Origin: Acidobacteriota bacterium
GTDB lineage: Bacteria > Acidobacteriota > Terriglobia > UBA7540
Reading direction: 5' to 3'
Assembly (NCBI GenBank): GCA_003165315.1
Contig: PLSX01000128.1
Coordinates: 1,190 to 51,309 of the forward strand
DNA length: 50,120 nt
This document shows positions 25,177-33,800 of the stretch, in pieces. The position numbers and the translations under genes are program-made. Under the pieces are notes generated by a model. It had not been told where the DNA came from. It made no database searches and saw only the letters and a list, made by a program, of their open reading frames with translations. Each line of letters opens with the position of its first letter. Within the stretch, counting starts at the first letter, position 1.

Positions 25177-25619
25177 ACTACAAAGCGCGGATCAAATTCA
25201 ATTCCATGTTTATTGAGCAGCGCCATAATCTCTTCCTGATATGTTAGCCTATGGTGATGTTCCTCCTGACCCGAAATGTACGCCTTGACTTCATTCAACT
25301 TGGACTGACTGACGCTGAACGCTGCGTACCCTGTTTGCCATGAAAACGCCAGTTTCGGCCAATGCTCATTGGCCCATTTCGATGAATTTGCCTTGAGCTT
25401 CTCCATAAAGTCGGCAAGGGAAAGAGTTGAGGGCAAAACGAAAAGCAAGTGGACGTGGTCTTTAGGGCCATTGATCAACACCGGCTTGCCCCTCAGTCTG
25501 TTGATGATGCCACCCATATAAGCGTAAAGGTCGGATTTCATCTCGGGGCGAATAATCGGATGTCGGTCCTTTGTGCTGAACAAGGCATGGATTAGAAGAT
25601 TGGTGTAGGTGTGAGCCAT
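25173..25619 (-). CDS. REP-associated / IS200-like tyrosine transposase
   Basis: A 148-residue Y1 (HUH) transposase. The HUH motif is DHVHLLF with His55 and His57; the catalytic Tyr is Tyr114 in VKAYISGQEEHH, the arrangement of IS200/IS605-type TnpA and RAYT enzymes, which nick single-stranded DNA at hairpins. The ATG at 25619 is preferred, with GGGAGGGG upstream, because the family starts MAHTYTNLL; the open frame extends to 25688 only through hairpin DNA. It has no accompanying TnpB and no IS ends, but is flanked on both sides by hairpins with GACAG or CTGTC edges, so it is best read as a domesticated or REP-mobilising transposase. Confidence 0.88.
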   Translation of the reverse strand: MAHTYTNLLIHALFSTKDRHPIIRPEMKSDLYAYMGGIINRLRGKPVLINGPKDHVHLLFVLPSTLSLADFMEKLKANSSKWANEHWPKLAFSWQTGYAAFSVSQSKLNEVKAYISGQEEHHHRLTYQEEIMALLNKHGIEFDPRFVV

Positions 25620-25626
25620 TTCTGCC

Positions 25627-25709
25627 GCCCCTCCCGGGGCTGGTTTCCCGTTTTGCTTTGCTCTCCCATGGCTCACGCCATGGGCCACATTCTGTCGCCG
25701 CTACGCGGC
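25627..25709. repeat. REP-like hairpins upstream of the first transposase
   Basis: Three hairpins: GCCCC-TCCC-GGGGC (25627-25640), CCCATGGC-TCAC-GCCATGGG (25665-25684) and CTGTC followed by GCCGC-TAC-GCGGC (25692-25709). The CTGTC edge is the complement of the GACAG tail found on the other side of the transposase, so the flanking repeats are in inverted orientation. Confidence 0.65.
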
Positions 25710-25850
25710 TTGCCTTAGTTCGTTGATTCTTGGATGGGGCTCCAACGCAACGTTCCGTTTTCCCCTTTCCTCAGTGGGTGGCCAGGAGCGGTTTGACCGC
25801 CGCAAACCAAATAGACCAGGGGGGCCTTCTGCCTGAGTCTCGCCGTTCTG

Positions 25851-26054
25851 TTACGACTGCGCGTGCGCCTTCAGCGCATTTTCCATCCGGCGAATGTCGA
25901 CCGCGAGGTTCCCAAGCGCTTCCTTAATCTCGTAAAGTGCGTCATGCTCCGCGTCGTTTGAGTCCCCGGCCAAAGCCCGGCCCGCTTTACTCTTCAACTC
26001 TAGCAGTCGAGCTACCACTCGGCCACCTTGCGTATTCTTCTTTTGTCTATTCAT
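25851..26054 (-). CDS. Small hypothetical basic protein
   Basis: A 67-residue protein of unknown family: a very basic N-terminus (MNRQKKNTQGGRVVARLLEL) followed by an amphipathic, acidic helix region (DALYEIKEALGNLAVDIRRM). GGAAAGGAAG lies just before the ATG at 26054; a GTG at 26072 is possible. It sits 103 bp downstream of the nuclease gene on the same strand and in the same AT-richer stretch, so it may belong to the restriction-modification island. It could be a small DNA-binding or accessory protein; no helix-turn-helix is visible. Confidence 0.5.
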   Translation of the reverse strand: MNRQKKNTQGGRVVARLLELKSKAGRALAGDSNDAEHDALYEIKEALGNLAVDIRRMENALKAHAQS

Positions 26055-26157
26055 GCGCTTCCTTTCCTTCACCTCGTTTCACCCGGCCCGAATAGCCCAA
26101 CGAGATGCCGTATGACCCGCAGAGGGCGATTACGAGCTCGCTAATTCGAGGTGATGT

Positions 26158-26904
26158 TCAGACCCTTGTGGTCCAACTTATTTGAACGACCCTTTGTTCG
26201 ACCTTGCTGAAAACGAGCTTTCCGTTCAGCGGATCTTGGTACAACTCGTGAAAGGGTTTTTCCTTAAAGTTCTTTACCACAAAGAGAAAAAATCTCTCTT
26301 TCAAAACTGAGGCAACGGAGTGTTCTTTTCTTGTTAAGGCAATACTTCCCGTCGATTCACTTAGGCCCTTTACCTCTATTCCATAAAAAATGCTGGGTGA
26401 AACAAGCCTGAAATCAAACCCGCAACCAAGCCTTGTCGTGTCTTCAAACTCAAAATCTTGGAATTGACTTATCTCTTTGTACTTTGCTTTGAAGTATTGT
26501 TCAGCCGCTTGCCCCGTGATCAGTCGTCTCGCGAATGAGAGATCCTCCCCCTCTTTCCTATCGACTTCTTCCATCAACACCTCGAGGTCGGGCTCCTTGT
26601 AAATAATTTGCTTCAGGAACTTTGTAAAGTTCTCCAGGCCCAATTGACCGAAAGTGTTGTAAATAGCATTACAGTAATCTCGAATTGGCCTCTTATGCCA
26701 TCCCTTCCGCTTGTTCGGAAACAGAGGATCGAATTCGTCTCTGTAGTTTCTTACGGATGCCGGCCGCACCCCCAACGCTAATCCGATGACATTGAACGCC
26801 TCAATAAAATTATCAAATCCGAGCCGGCGCAATCCTTCAGAGTCAAATTTTGAAAGATATAATCCGGCAACGATCGCTTTCTCTCGCAAAGACAATTGCT
26901 TCAT
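26158..26904 (-). CDS. DUF3883-type restriction endonuclease-like protein
   Basis: A 248-residue protein with a C-terminal PD-(D/E)xK-like nuclease fold: an Glu in AAEQYF (about 135), Asp in GCGFDFRLV (about 164), and the E-x-K pair in YGIEVKGLSESTGSIALTRK (Glu177, Lys179), the pattern of the DUF3883 family found in restriction enzymes. The N-terminal part (LREKAIVAGLYLSKFDSEGL, then RNYRDEFDP and RKGWHKRP) is typical of the associated specificity region. The ATG at 26904 is chosen because the family-like sequence starts there; an ATG at 26928 would overlap the methyltransferase. It lies directly after the truncated Vsr-methyltransferase gene, so a cognate restriction partner is likely. Base composition is clearly richer in A/T than the flanks. 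Confidence 0.7.
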   Translation of the reverse strand: MKQLSLREKAIVAGLYLSKFDSEGLRRLGFDNFIEAFNVIGLALGVRPASVRNYRDEFDPLFPNKRKGWHKRPIRDYCNAIYNTFGQLGLENFTKFLKQIIYKEPDLEVLMEEVDRKEGEDLSFARRLITGQAAEQYFKAKYKEISQFQDFEFEDTTRLGCGFDFRLVSPSIFYGIEVKGLSESTGSIALTRKEHSVASVLKERFFLFVVKNFKEKPFHELYQDPLNGKLVFSKVEQRVVQISWTTRV

Positions 26905-26912
26905 AGTTGTTT

Positions 26913-27824
26913 TCAACAAGGCGGGCATTGCGCATTTTCAAAATCGGCCCCACCACCAGAGGTAAGGAAGCCAGGGACGTTTTCCAAAAGGACTATTGGA
27001 GGTTTTTGCTGTGCGCCCTTGAGCAATCGAATTAGTCCCCAAAACGCACCGGATTGCTTCCCATTTAAACCGCTTCGGGCGCCTGCGAGAGAGAGATCGT
27101 TGCAGGGGAATGATGCGGTATACAGCGCGCAGGAGGGAATTTCGGTGGGCGACAATTTATGGATGTCGTCCCTCCGGAAGTGGCCGACATCGAAATTGTC
27201 GCCATACATTTTGTACTTGTCTTCATCGATATCGTTCGCAAATTTCACTTTCCAGTCGTGTCGTTCCAGCGCGAGTCTAACTAGTCCAATTCCTGCAAAG
27301 AACTCGGCGACGGATAGACGCGAAAGCTCGGAAAAGGCAACGTGTCCCTCTGTTCCAACATTTGATTGGACTGCGGATTCGATCACGTTCACACACTTTT
27401 CGAGATTGTGTAGAACACTAGATTCCCAAAGACGCAAAACCTGCCATCCGGATTCAATCAATTCGGCGGTATTTCGAAAATCTCGCCTTACAGTTCGGAG
27501 GATTTTGGGAATCCAATAATTCTTGCGGTTCACCCGTTTGAACTGGGCTGCTAAGGATGGGAACCCCCTTAGTTTCCATTGGTTCCCATGCCACAAATCA
27601 CCATCGACAAAAATGGCCAGTTTGGTGAGGGGAAATATTAGGTCTGGCTTTCCAGGTAGATGTGAGGCGTTTGATTTGAATCGAAGCCCAGCCTTTCGCA
27701 GGGCGCGCATCAAGGCCAATTCGGGTTGGGTATCGCGGCTGCGTACTCGCCGCATGATGGCTGATACCTGCTCCGCCGTTCGCCCCTTGCCTTTTCTATT
27801 GAGAACAATTCCTGATGATGACAT
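26913..27824 (-). CDS. Vsr endonuclease fused to a truncated m5C DNA methyltransferase
   Basis: A 303-residue fusion. Residues ~15-135 are a Vsr (very-short-patch repair) nuclease domain: RRVRSRDTQPEL, LPGKPDLIF with Asp61 and FVDGDLWHGNQW. Vsr nicks T:G mismatches arising from 5-methylcytosine deamination. Residues ~171-293 are a cytosine-C5 methyltransferase N-terminal half: motif I FAGIG (176-180), motif IV FPCND with catalytic Cys241, motif VI ENV (281-283). The chain then ends abruptly (ENAQCPPC); motif VIII, the target-recognition domain and motifs IX-X are missing, so methylation is very unlikely. The 3' end abuts the nuclease gene, which looks like a deletion junction. The start at 27824 is uncertain: no clear ribosome-binding site, and other starts exist upstream. 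Confidence 0.75.
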   Translation of the reverse strand: MSSSGIVLNRKGKGRTAEQVSAIMRRVRSRDTQPELALMRALRKAGLRFKSNASHLPGKPDLIFPLTKLAIFVDGDLWHGNQWKLRGFPSLAAQFKRVNRKNYWIPKILRTVRRDFRNTAELIESGWQVLRLWESSVLHNLEKCVNVIESAVQSNVGTEGHVAFSELSRLSVAEFFAGIGLVRLALERHDWKVKFANDIDEDKYKMYGDNFDVGHFRRDDIHKLSPTEIPSCALYTASFPCNDLSLAGARSGLNGKQSGAFWGLIRLLKGAQQKPPIVLLENVPGFLTSGGGADFENAQCPPC

Positions 27825-27985
27825 GGATTTGCGCCTGATAACCGAGCCGTATGCTGCGGTGAACACAATCATGTATCGTCTAGCCGGACCGGTCAAGCAT
27901 TATGAATTTCAGGGGGCATTACGAGGCTTGAGCGGAAGACCTGGACGGAGGGACGCGGACGGAGGGCACAGCATCCCCGCGCCTG

Positions 27986-28639
27986 CTAGGGGGAGGTGGG
28001 TGCGCCGAGCAGCGAACCGGTCTGCGTGTGCATGCCGGACTCGCGCAGTTTGGCAATGCCGAAATCGACGATCTTGACGTGAATGTTCGGCGGTGGGGAA
28101 ACGTTTGACACCGGTGGGGATTCGGGCGCTGGCGGGCCTTCAACTTTGGCCGGTGGGGACACCGGCGCTACAGCGTCATCGTCAGGATAGGTCAGGAAAA
28201 TGTTATCGGGCTTGAGGTCGCGGTGGATGATGCCCAGCTTGTGCGCGGCGTTCAGGCCTCTCGCAGCTTGCTGAAGGATTTCCGCCACCTCGGCCACGGG
28301 CAGCGGCCCGCGCCGCTTCATGGCCTGGCGAAGGGACTCGCCTTCCAGAAATTCCATGGCGATGTAGGGTGTGCCGTCGTCAGCCTGGCCCGATTCGTGG
28401 ATGGTGACGACGTTGGGGTGATGAATGCGGCCGGTGGAAGCCGCCTCATTCTGAAAACGCAGCAGGAAGTTGGGGTCGTCCAGCAGCTTGCGGCTCAGAA
28501 CCTTGACGGCCACGGGGCGGTTGCCCACGGCGATCTGCTCGGCGAGGTAAACCGCGCCCATGCCGCCTGCTCCCAGTTGGCGGACCAGGCGGAAGCGGCG
28601 CGCAAGGCTCGCAGCGAGTTGGGGATCGAAAGAAGTCAT
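27986..28639 (-). pseudogene. Ser/Thr kinase truncated in the activation segment
   Basis: The first 217 residues of a Hanks-type kinase: GAGGMGAVY loop, VAVKVLS with the catalytic Lys, HRDLKPDN, a Pro-rich insert of about 35 residues, then IVDFGIAKL. The frame stops right after GSLLGAPTSP, where intact kinases continue to YMSPEQ, so the activation loop end and whole C-lobe are missing. No continuation is found in any frame before the Vsr-methyltransferase gene 160 bp downstream. The truncation point faces the AT-richer island, suggesting that the island's arrival or an associated deletion removed the rest. It starts with ATG at 28639, immediately beside the CAGTCATC array. Probably non-functional. 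Confidence 0.75.
28149..28171. repeat. GTAGC-type hairpin within the truncated kinase
   Basis: GCCGGTG-GGGA-CACCGGC followed by GCTAC is a perfect 7-bp hairpin with the GCTAC terminus of the element family. On the coding strand it reads GTAGC first and encodes VAPVSPPA in the Pro-rich insert between HRD and DFG. Only this one end is recognisable. Confidence 0.5.
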
Positions 28640-28826
28640 CAGTATTCAGTCGTCAGTCGTCAGTCATCAGTTTTCAGTCATCAGTTTTCAATCATCAGTC
28701 GGCAGTTGTCAGTCGTCAGTTGTCAGTTATCAGTAGTCGATTGACAGTCGTCAGTGATCAGCAAGAGCATCTCACACTTTCGGCTCTGACTGAAGACTGA
28801 TGACTGATGACTGAATACTGACCACT
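28640..28826. repeat. CAGTCATCAGT-type low-complexity array with an inverted end
   Basis: Roughly 15 imperfect 7-8 bp units (CAGTCGT, CAGTCAT, CAGTTTT, CAGTTGT) run from 28645 to 28760, then after a ~30-bp break reverse-complement units (GACTGATGACTGATGACTGA) appear to 28826. The array begins at the start codon of the truncated kinase. A minor form (TCAGTCATCAGTCATCA) lies at 13536-13552 after the second receptor gene. Confidence 0.75.
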
Positions 28827-28882
28827 GCCCCTTGGGTCCGACGGCGCGATTCCAGTTTAGTGCCCCACAGATAACGCAGCAT

Positions 28883-28957
28883 GTAGCGCCGCCCTCAAGG
28901 GCGGCACTCTTCCTGCGCCGATTCGGCGCCGGGTGCCGGGCTCAAGCCCGGCTCTAC
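28883..28957. repeat. Cloverleaf repeat, copy A (inverted)
   Basis: 75 bp. Outer ends GTAGC/TCTAC; arms GCCGCCC-TCAA-GGGCGGC, GCGCCGA-T-TCGGCGC and GCCGGGC-TCAA-GCCCGGC. Arm order is the reverse of copies B-E and the middle arm has a different sequence, yet is still a perfect stem. Confidence 0.8.
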
Positions 28958-29136
28958 GGGCATGAATTTTTGGATGGTCGTGAACACAATCCCTGCGGAG
29001 CTTTGGGAACATCCCCTTGATCAGCACCTCGAGTTGCGGCTGGGAGGCTGGCGCCAATGTTTCGCCTTCAATGGGGCGCCAGGGCATGAACCGTTCGCGG
29101 TCGGCGGAGAGCTTTAGCCCGGCATTAAGGCCCGGA

Positions 29137-29326
29137 TGTAGCGCCGGGCTTGAGCCCGGCATTGAGGCCCGGCATGGCCGGGCAATGTGCCGCCCTCAAG
29201 GGCGGCGCTACGTACTACGTACATCTTTCCAGGGTGGAACCCACAACACTTCTGGGGGTGTCAGCCTGCGCTTCCAATCCATGGTAAACGAGCCTGAATG
29301 CGGCCAATCCTCCGGGCGGGCGCATA
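29137..29326. repeat. 190-bp direct repeat carrying a copy of the transposase 3' end
   Basis: This block is repeated nearly identically at 29366-29554, an offset of 228-229 bp with a 1-nt indel. Each copy consists of a cloverleaf repeat, TACGTACTACGTACATCT-like DNA, and ~105 bp that at 29446-29554 is the 3' end of the transposase gene. The first copy is therefore a stranded duplicate of the gene's tail without the rest of the gene. Confidence 0.85.
29138..29211. repeat. Cloverleaf repeat, copy B
   Basis: 74 bp. Outer stem GTAGC/GCTAC (5 bp) encloses three perfect 7-bp arms: GCCGGGC-TTGA-GCCCGGC, GCCCGGC-ATG-GCCGGGC and GCCGCCC-TCAA-GGGCGGC, with 6- and 5-nt junctions. A partial copy lies just before it at about 29113-29136. 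Confidence 0.85.
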
Positions 29327-29366
29327 AGTGCTCAGAAAAGGAACTCATGATAGTTCGGCCGCACTT

Positions 29367-29439
29367 GTAGCGCCGGGCTTGAGCCCGGCACTAAGGCCCG
29401 GCATGGCCGGGCAAGTGCCGCCCTCAAGGGCGGCGCTAC
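29367..29439. repeat. Cloverleaf repeat, copy C, containing the transposase stop codon
   Basis: 73 bp with outer stem GTAGC/GCTAC and the same three arms as copy B (middle junction AAGT, one nucleotide shorter). Its right end overlaps the transposase gene: the TAG stop (29436-29438 on the minus strand) is part of the terminal GTAGC. Confidence 0.85.
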
Positions 29440-29960
29440 GTACTACGTACATCTCTCCAGGGTGGAACCCACAACACTTCTGGGGGTGTCAGCCTACGCT
29501 TCCAATCCATGGTAAACGAGCCTGAATGCGGCCAATCCTCCGGGCGGGCGCATAGGCCTTTCCGAACCGGGTTCATCCAGATGTAATACGCAACCGCCTC
29601 CCATCGTTCGTTGGGGCGCAGGATGTGATCGTACGGTTTGTGTTGCCACAGCTTTTTCCCCGTGGATTGTTTGAAAGCATAAGCCGAGCGTTGCTTAAAG
29701 CCATTGATGAATTTCAAACAGTCTGAAGTCTCGTGCTCACCGCTAACCAGCAAGTGCAAATGGTCTGGCATGAAACAGTATGCCTGAATGCCGAAACATT
29801 CCTCTCTCCCTGCCCGGGTTAGGAATTCAAGATGTTCGCTCACCCGTGTGCCGTCTTGAAGTATGGGAAAGAGATCCTGCGTGCATATGGTTAGGAAATA
29901 CCATTGACGGCCAATGTAGCAGACACCCGGCAATCGTATGTTTTTCCGCCGAAATTCCAT
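29436..29960 (-). CDS. REP-associated tyrosine transposase (RAYT)
   Basis: A 174-residue Y1 transposase of a different subfamily from the one at 25173. HUH motif MPDHLHLLV with His67 and His69; catalytic Tyr125 or Tyr126 in AVAYYIWMNPVRKG, followed by the RPEDWPHSG motif characteristic of RAYTs. The N-terminus (MEFRRKNIRLPG...YFLTICTQ) is also typical, so the gene appears complete. RAYTs are single-copy enzymes known to be associated with REP palindromes; here five full cloverleaf repeats lie within 1.2 kb, two of them part of a duplication with the gene's own 3' end. The stop codon lies in cloverleaf copy C. No partner IS gene is present. Confidence 0.9.
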   Translation of the reverse strand: MEFRRKNIRLPGVCYIGRQWYFLTICTQDLFPILQDGTRVSEHLEFLTRAGREECFGIQAYCFMPDHLHLLVSGEHETSDCLKFINGFKQRSAYAFKQSTGKKLWQHKPYDHILRPNERWEAVAYYIWMNPVRKGLCARPEDWPHSGSFTMDWKRRLTPPEVLWVPPWRDVRST

Positions 29961-30013
29961 GCCGCCCCCACGCTGCCGTCGTTGTGCCGTTGTAGAGCCG
30001 TTGTAGCGCCGTT

Positions 30014-30087
30014 GTAGCGCCGGGCTTTAGCCCGGCACTAAGGCCCGGCATGGCCGGGCAATGAGCCGCCCTCAAGGGCGGCTCTAC
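30014..30087. repeat. Cloverleaf repeat, copy D
   Basis: 74 bp: ends GTAGC/TCTAC, arms GCCGGGC-TTTA-GCCCGGC, GCCCGGC-ATG-GCCGGGC, GCCGCCC-TCAA-GGGCGGC. Preceded by short tandem units GTTGTAGAGCC/GTTGTAGCGCC (29990-30013), as if the left end had been reiterated. Confidence 0.85.
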
Positions 30088-30231
30088 ACCACCCTACGCC
30101 ACCCCCGCGATGCGCTCAGCTTCCTGGGCAAGCCAGGGGGTGAAGTCGCCTGGCTCATTGCTAAAAACCTCTCGTAAGCCTTCTCCATTCCCTTGGTAGT
30201 GCCGGGTTTAGCCCGGCATTAAGGCCCGGAT

Positions 30232-30305
30232 GTAGCGCCGGGCTTGAGCCCGGCATTGAGGCCCGGCATGGCCGGGCAATGTGCCGCCCTCAAGGGCGGC
30301 TCTAC
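30232..30305. repeat. Cloverleaf repeat, copy E, with an adjacent partial copy
   Basis: 74 bp: ends GTAGC/TCTAC and the same three arms as copy B. A partial unit (first arm GCCGGGT-TTA-GCCCGGC and half of the second) directly precedes it at about 30196-30230, the same arrangement seen before copy B. Confidence 0.85.
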
Positions 30306-30874
30306 AGCGAAGCCTGCCACCGGAAGGGGAATATACAACTTCACAATGCCCCGCGCCACAGCCGGGCCAAAAACAAGATGTGGAGAGCGGCTTCATCTTT
30401 TGGTCGTATTGACACCTGCGGAGCGGTGCAGCGCGCGCGCAGTTTGGGTTAGTCTGCGGCTTTTCGTTCCATGAGGTAAATAACCTGGTGAATGGTCCTA
30501 TTCCGCGCCCCGAAGTAGTGCAGGATACCTTCGGCAGTGGGCTTTCCCACAACTAACTGACAAAATAAACCTGTGTGACGTTCCGTCTGTCCCTATACCG
30601 ATTATGGGGGGGAGTGGGGGGTTAGGGATTAGGGATTTGGGGTTGGGGGCAGGAGAAGAGCAAGGTCCGGATTCCGGATTCCGAAGAGCAGGGGCTAATT
30701 GACAGTAGAGCCTGGTACTGAGTGCCAACTGCCTTCTATCTACTGCCTTCTGCTTACTGCCTACTGCGGCTCTGCGGCGGGTATCATCGCGAACTTCTGA
30801 CACAGGACATGAGCTCGCGCCGATGACTTCGACTTCGCGGATGGAAATCGAAGTCATCGGAGCAATTGCAGGGT
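30306..30874. other. Intergenic region without a credible gene
   Basis: About 570 bp. It contains GGGATTAGGGATTTGGGGTT-like low-complexity sequence (30600-30650) and a minus-strand copy of the CAGTAGGCAG array (30728-30770). Open frames here look like chance. No terminator for the flanking minus-strand peptidase gene is evident. Confidence 0.5.
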
Positions 30875-33800
30875 TTACTGCACATCCACATTAACGGTCA
30901 GTGAATGCGCGTCGCTTCCACTGACCGCATTCAACTTAATCGGGTAGGTGCCCGTAGGCGTTGGCGCCCCAGTTCCCGTGCCCGTTAAGGTGATTGACTG
31001 TGGACTGGTGGCGGCGTTGTCAACGATGCTGACGGACGCGCTACGCGATCCTGTTGCCGTGGGTTTAAAGGTCACGCTGATGGAACAGTTGGCACTAGCG
31101 GCAACGCTGCTGCCGCAGGTATTCGTTGCGCCGAAATCCCCCGAGTTTGTGCCGGCTAAACCGATATTCGAAACGCTGAGCGCGCCGTTGCCAGTGTTGG
31201 TAAGCGTTACAGCCTGCGCCGTGCTGGTTGTTCCAATATTCTGCGAGGTAAAGGTAAGGCCCGAAGCGGAAAGACTGACGGCAGGGGTGAGAACCGGGGG
31301 CGGCGAACTGCCTCCACCACCGCCTCCGCAGGCGATCCACAAGCCCGAAACCATCAGCGTACTGGCCATCAAGAGCACGGCGGGGCGCCACCGTTTTGCC
31401 GGAGTGATCAGAAGGGATATCAGCAACATCAATCCGGCCAATACCCCAAGCAACCCGACAGGCAGGCGGAAACTCGGAGGAACGTTCCGCCGTACCAGGG
31501 GCAAAGTGCTGGAGGCAGCCGTCGTGGTGATCGTCAGCACGTCGGTGGCAGGTGAAGCACTGGTCACATTGACGGTTGGGGAAGACAATGTGCAGGTCGC
31601 GCCCGTCGGGCAGCCGCTGGCCACGGTGAGGTTGACGGTTCCGGTGAATCCGCTTATGGGAGTTACGCTAATCGTTGAATTCCCTCCCTGCCCTGGAGCG
31701 GAGATGTTGATGGGTGAGGGATTGGCAGAGACGCTGAAATCGGTGACGGCAACGGCGGTCGTACTCGAGGTGGAAGCAGCATAGTTGACGTCGCCGCTAT
31801 ATTGAGCGGAAATGCTTGCGTTACCCGCGGGCAGAGTGGCGACGAGTGTCGCTTGCCCGCCAGCCGGCGTGGTGGAAGTTGCGGTAGTGCCGGAAACAGG
31901 CACAGGACTCCCCACCGCGGAACCATTGTTGAGCAGTTGCATCGTCCCCGTTGGGGCAGTTCCACCGCTCTGGGAAGTGAGCGTCGCCGTAACCGATACC
32001 TGCGTCCCCACCGGTATTGACGACGGAGCTCCGCTGATGGCTGTCGAGGTGGGGGCCAGAGTGATGGTGATCGGCAGCGTGGAAGATGCGCTGGCGTTAT
32101 AGCTAATGTCGCCCGCGTATTGGGCCACGAAATTGTAGGTCTGCGGCGAAAGCTGGATGGGTTGATCCTCCGCATATCCCTGGCCGTTCAACGTGTAGTG
32201 CCCGGCAATTGTGCCAGGCGGCGGACTCTGTTCAGTGGGCGGCGGCGTGACGGTCAGAGCGCCGCTTGGGCACGCATAGCTGGGTGTAAATTGCTCGCCA
32301 CTGCCATTTAAGGGGGCACATAAATTGCCGCTGGCGTTGGTCACATCCATGCGGAGGAAGTAAGGCGCGCCGTAGGGCAAAGTGGTTGCAGTGGTGTCAT
32401 AGACTGTCTGCCCACTGTTAAAATTCACCAGGCTGAGAATGGTTTTGCTTGGTTCCTTGCTTACGGTAACGGCGACTCCGGGAGAGGAATCGCTGGCCGC
32501 GTACGTTCCATTTCCAGGGTAATGCGCCGTCACGGTATAGGAACCGCCGGGGAGGAGGATGGTTGAACCGGTGGCATTCCCGCCGCTGAGAGTAAAGGGA
32601 CCGATGGCGGTGACATTGTTGGCGCCAACCCCGGCCTGCGCAATCAGCGATACATCACCGCTGGGGGTTCCACTGCCGGAAGAGACGCCGATATTGAAAT
32701 TAATCGGCTGACCATGAACCTGGGTGACCGGGGAAGTGACAGGTGTGGTGGAAAGCGCCAGAGTGATAGTGGACGTAGTGAAGTTCGAAGCCCAATTATT
32801 TACCAAATTTGCGACGTTGACGGAGCCCAAACCCGTGGCATAGTCATACCCGGCAGTGTTGGAGAACGCTGCCGCGAGCGGGTTGCCAAATGCCATAATG
32901 CCGTACTGATTGGCAGTGGCGTTGCTGCAATTCGGAGATCCGCCCAAACAGATCACCGAGTTGCCCGAATTGACAGTGGTGTCCCCCGTGGCATTGTCAA
33001 TATCGTAGAAAATACATTTTGTATTGGTGACGGCCGCGGCATTCGATACACAGGAGTTTCCGGACTTTGCGGCAAGGGGATAAAAGACGTAGTTGGCATT
33101 TCCCTGCCGGCCGTACTTTTGGTTCACCATCGCCATGACTCCGGCGAATACTTGCGCTGCCGCTGAAGTTCCACCCACGCCCTGAAAATCGGTATAGGGA
33201 GAGGAGAGATCGCAGGATGTTGCGCTCCCTCCCCCGGCGGCGTTGGCATCGATCTCGCAGATCACATAAAAGCTGGCGTTAAAGCCGTCGCCGGAAAATA
33301 AGGAGATATCCGGCAAATCGCGCGCGCCATCAGAGGGCACACCGGTTCCGCTCTGCCAGGATGGTTTGGCGTACAAGCCACTTGCTCCTCCGCCGCCCGC
33401 GGCCAAATCAACTCCGGCAGAAAGGTCTTGGGATGTTGGCGAGGCGCAGCTATTGAGTATCCCGGACGAGGCGCAGGAATCATTCCAGGGCATCTCAGGA
33501 ATATAAGAGATGGCGGAGTTCTGGCCAGGAGAAGCATTGGTCAGGTTCCAGTAGGCGGCGGCATTGCTAAGGTCGTTGAAGTCCGTCCCACCGACTGCCA
33601 CATTGAAAGGCGTGGAAGCCAGTCCGCTGACCGCCAGCCCGTTTTGCGCGGCGGTTTCATTGAATTGCACAGAATCGCATCCGGCGGAACCGGAGTCACC
33701 CGCGGCAATGACAACCGTAATGCCCTGGGCCGCGGCTTGCTCCCAAACTGAACTGTGAAACGCGTTCCCGCCGCCTTCAGCCGCTTCGCACCCGCCATAG

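Noticed and set aside
27919-28143. Frame-shifted continuation of the truncated kinase
   Set aside because: It overlaps the kinase in another frame and contains none of the missing C-lobe motifs, so it does not rescue the protein.
28640-28826. Possible CRISPR array
   Set aside because: Units are 7-8 bp, imperfect and without spacers; no cas genes are nearby.
29138-29211. Possible tRNA gene because of the cloverleaf geometry
   Set aside because: Arms are all 7 bp, the acceptor-like stem is only 5 bp, and there is no T-loop, anticodon context or CCA; several copies are near-identical repeats.
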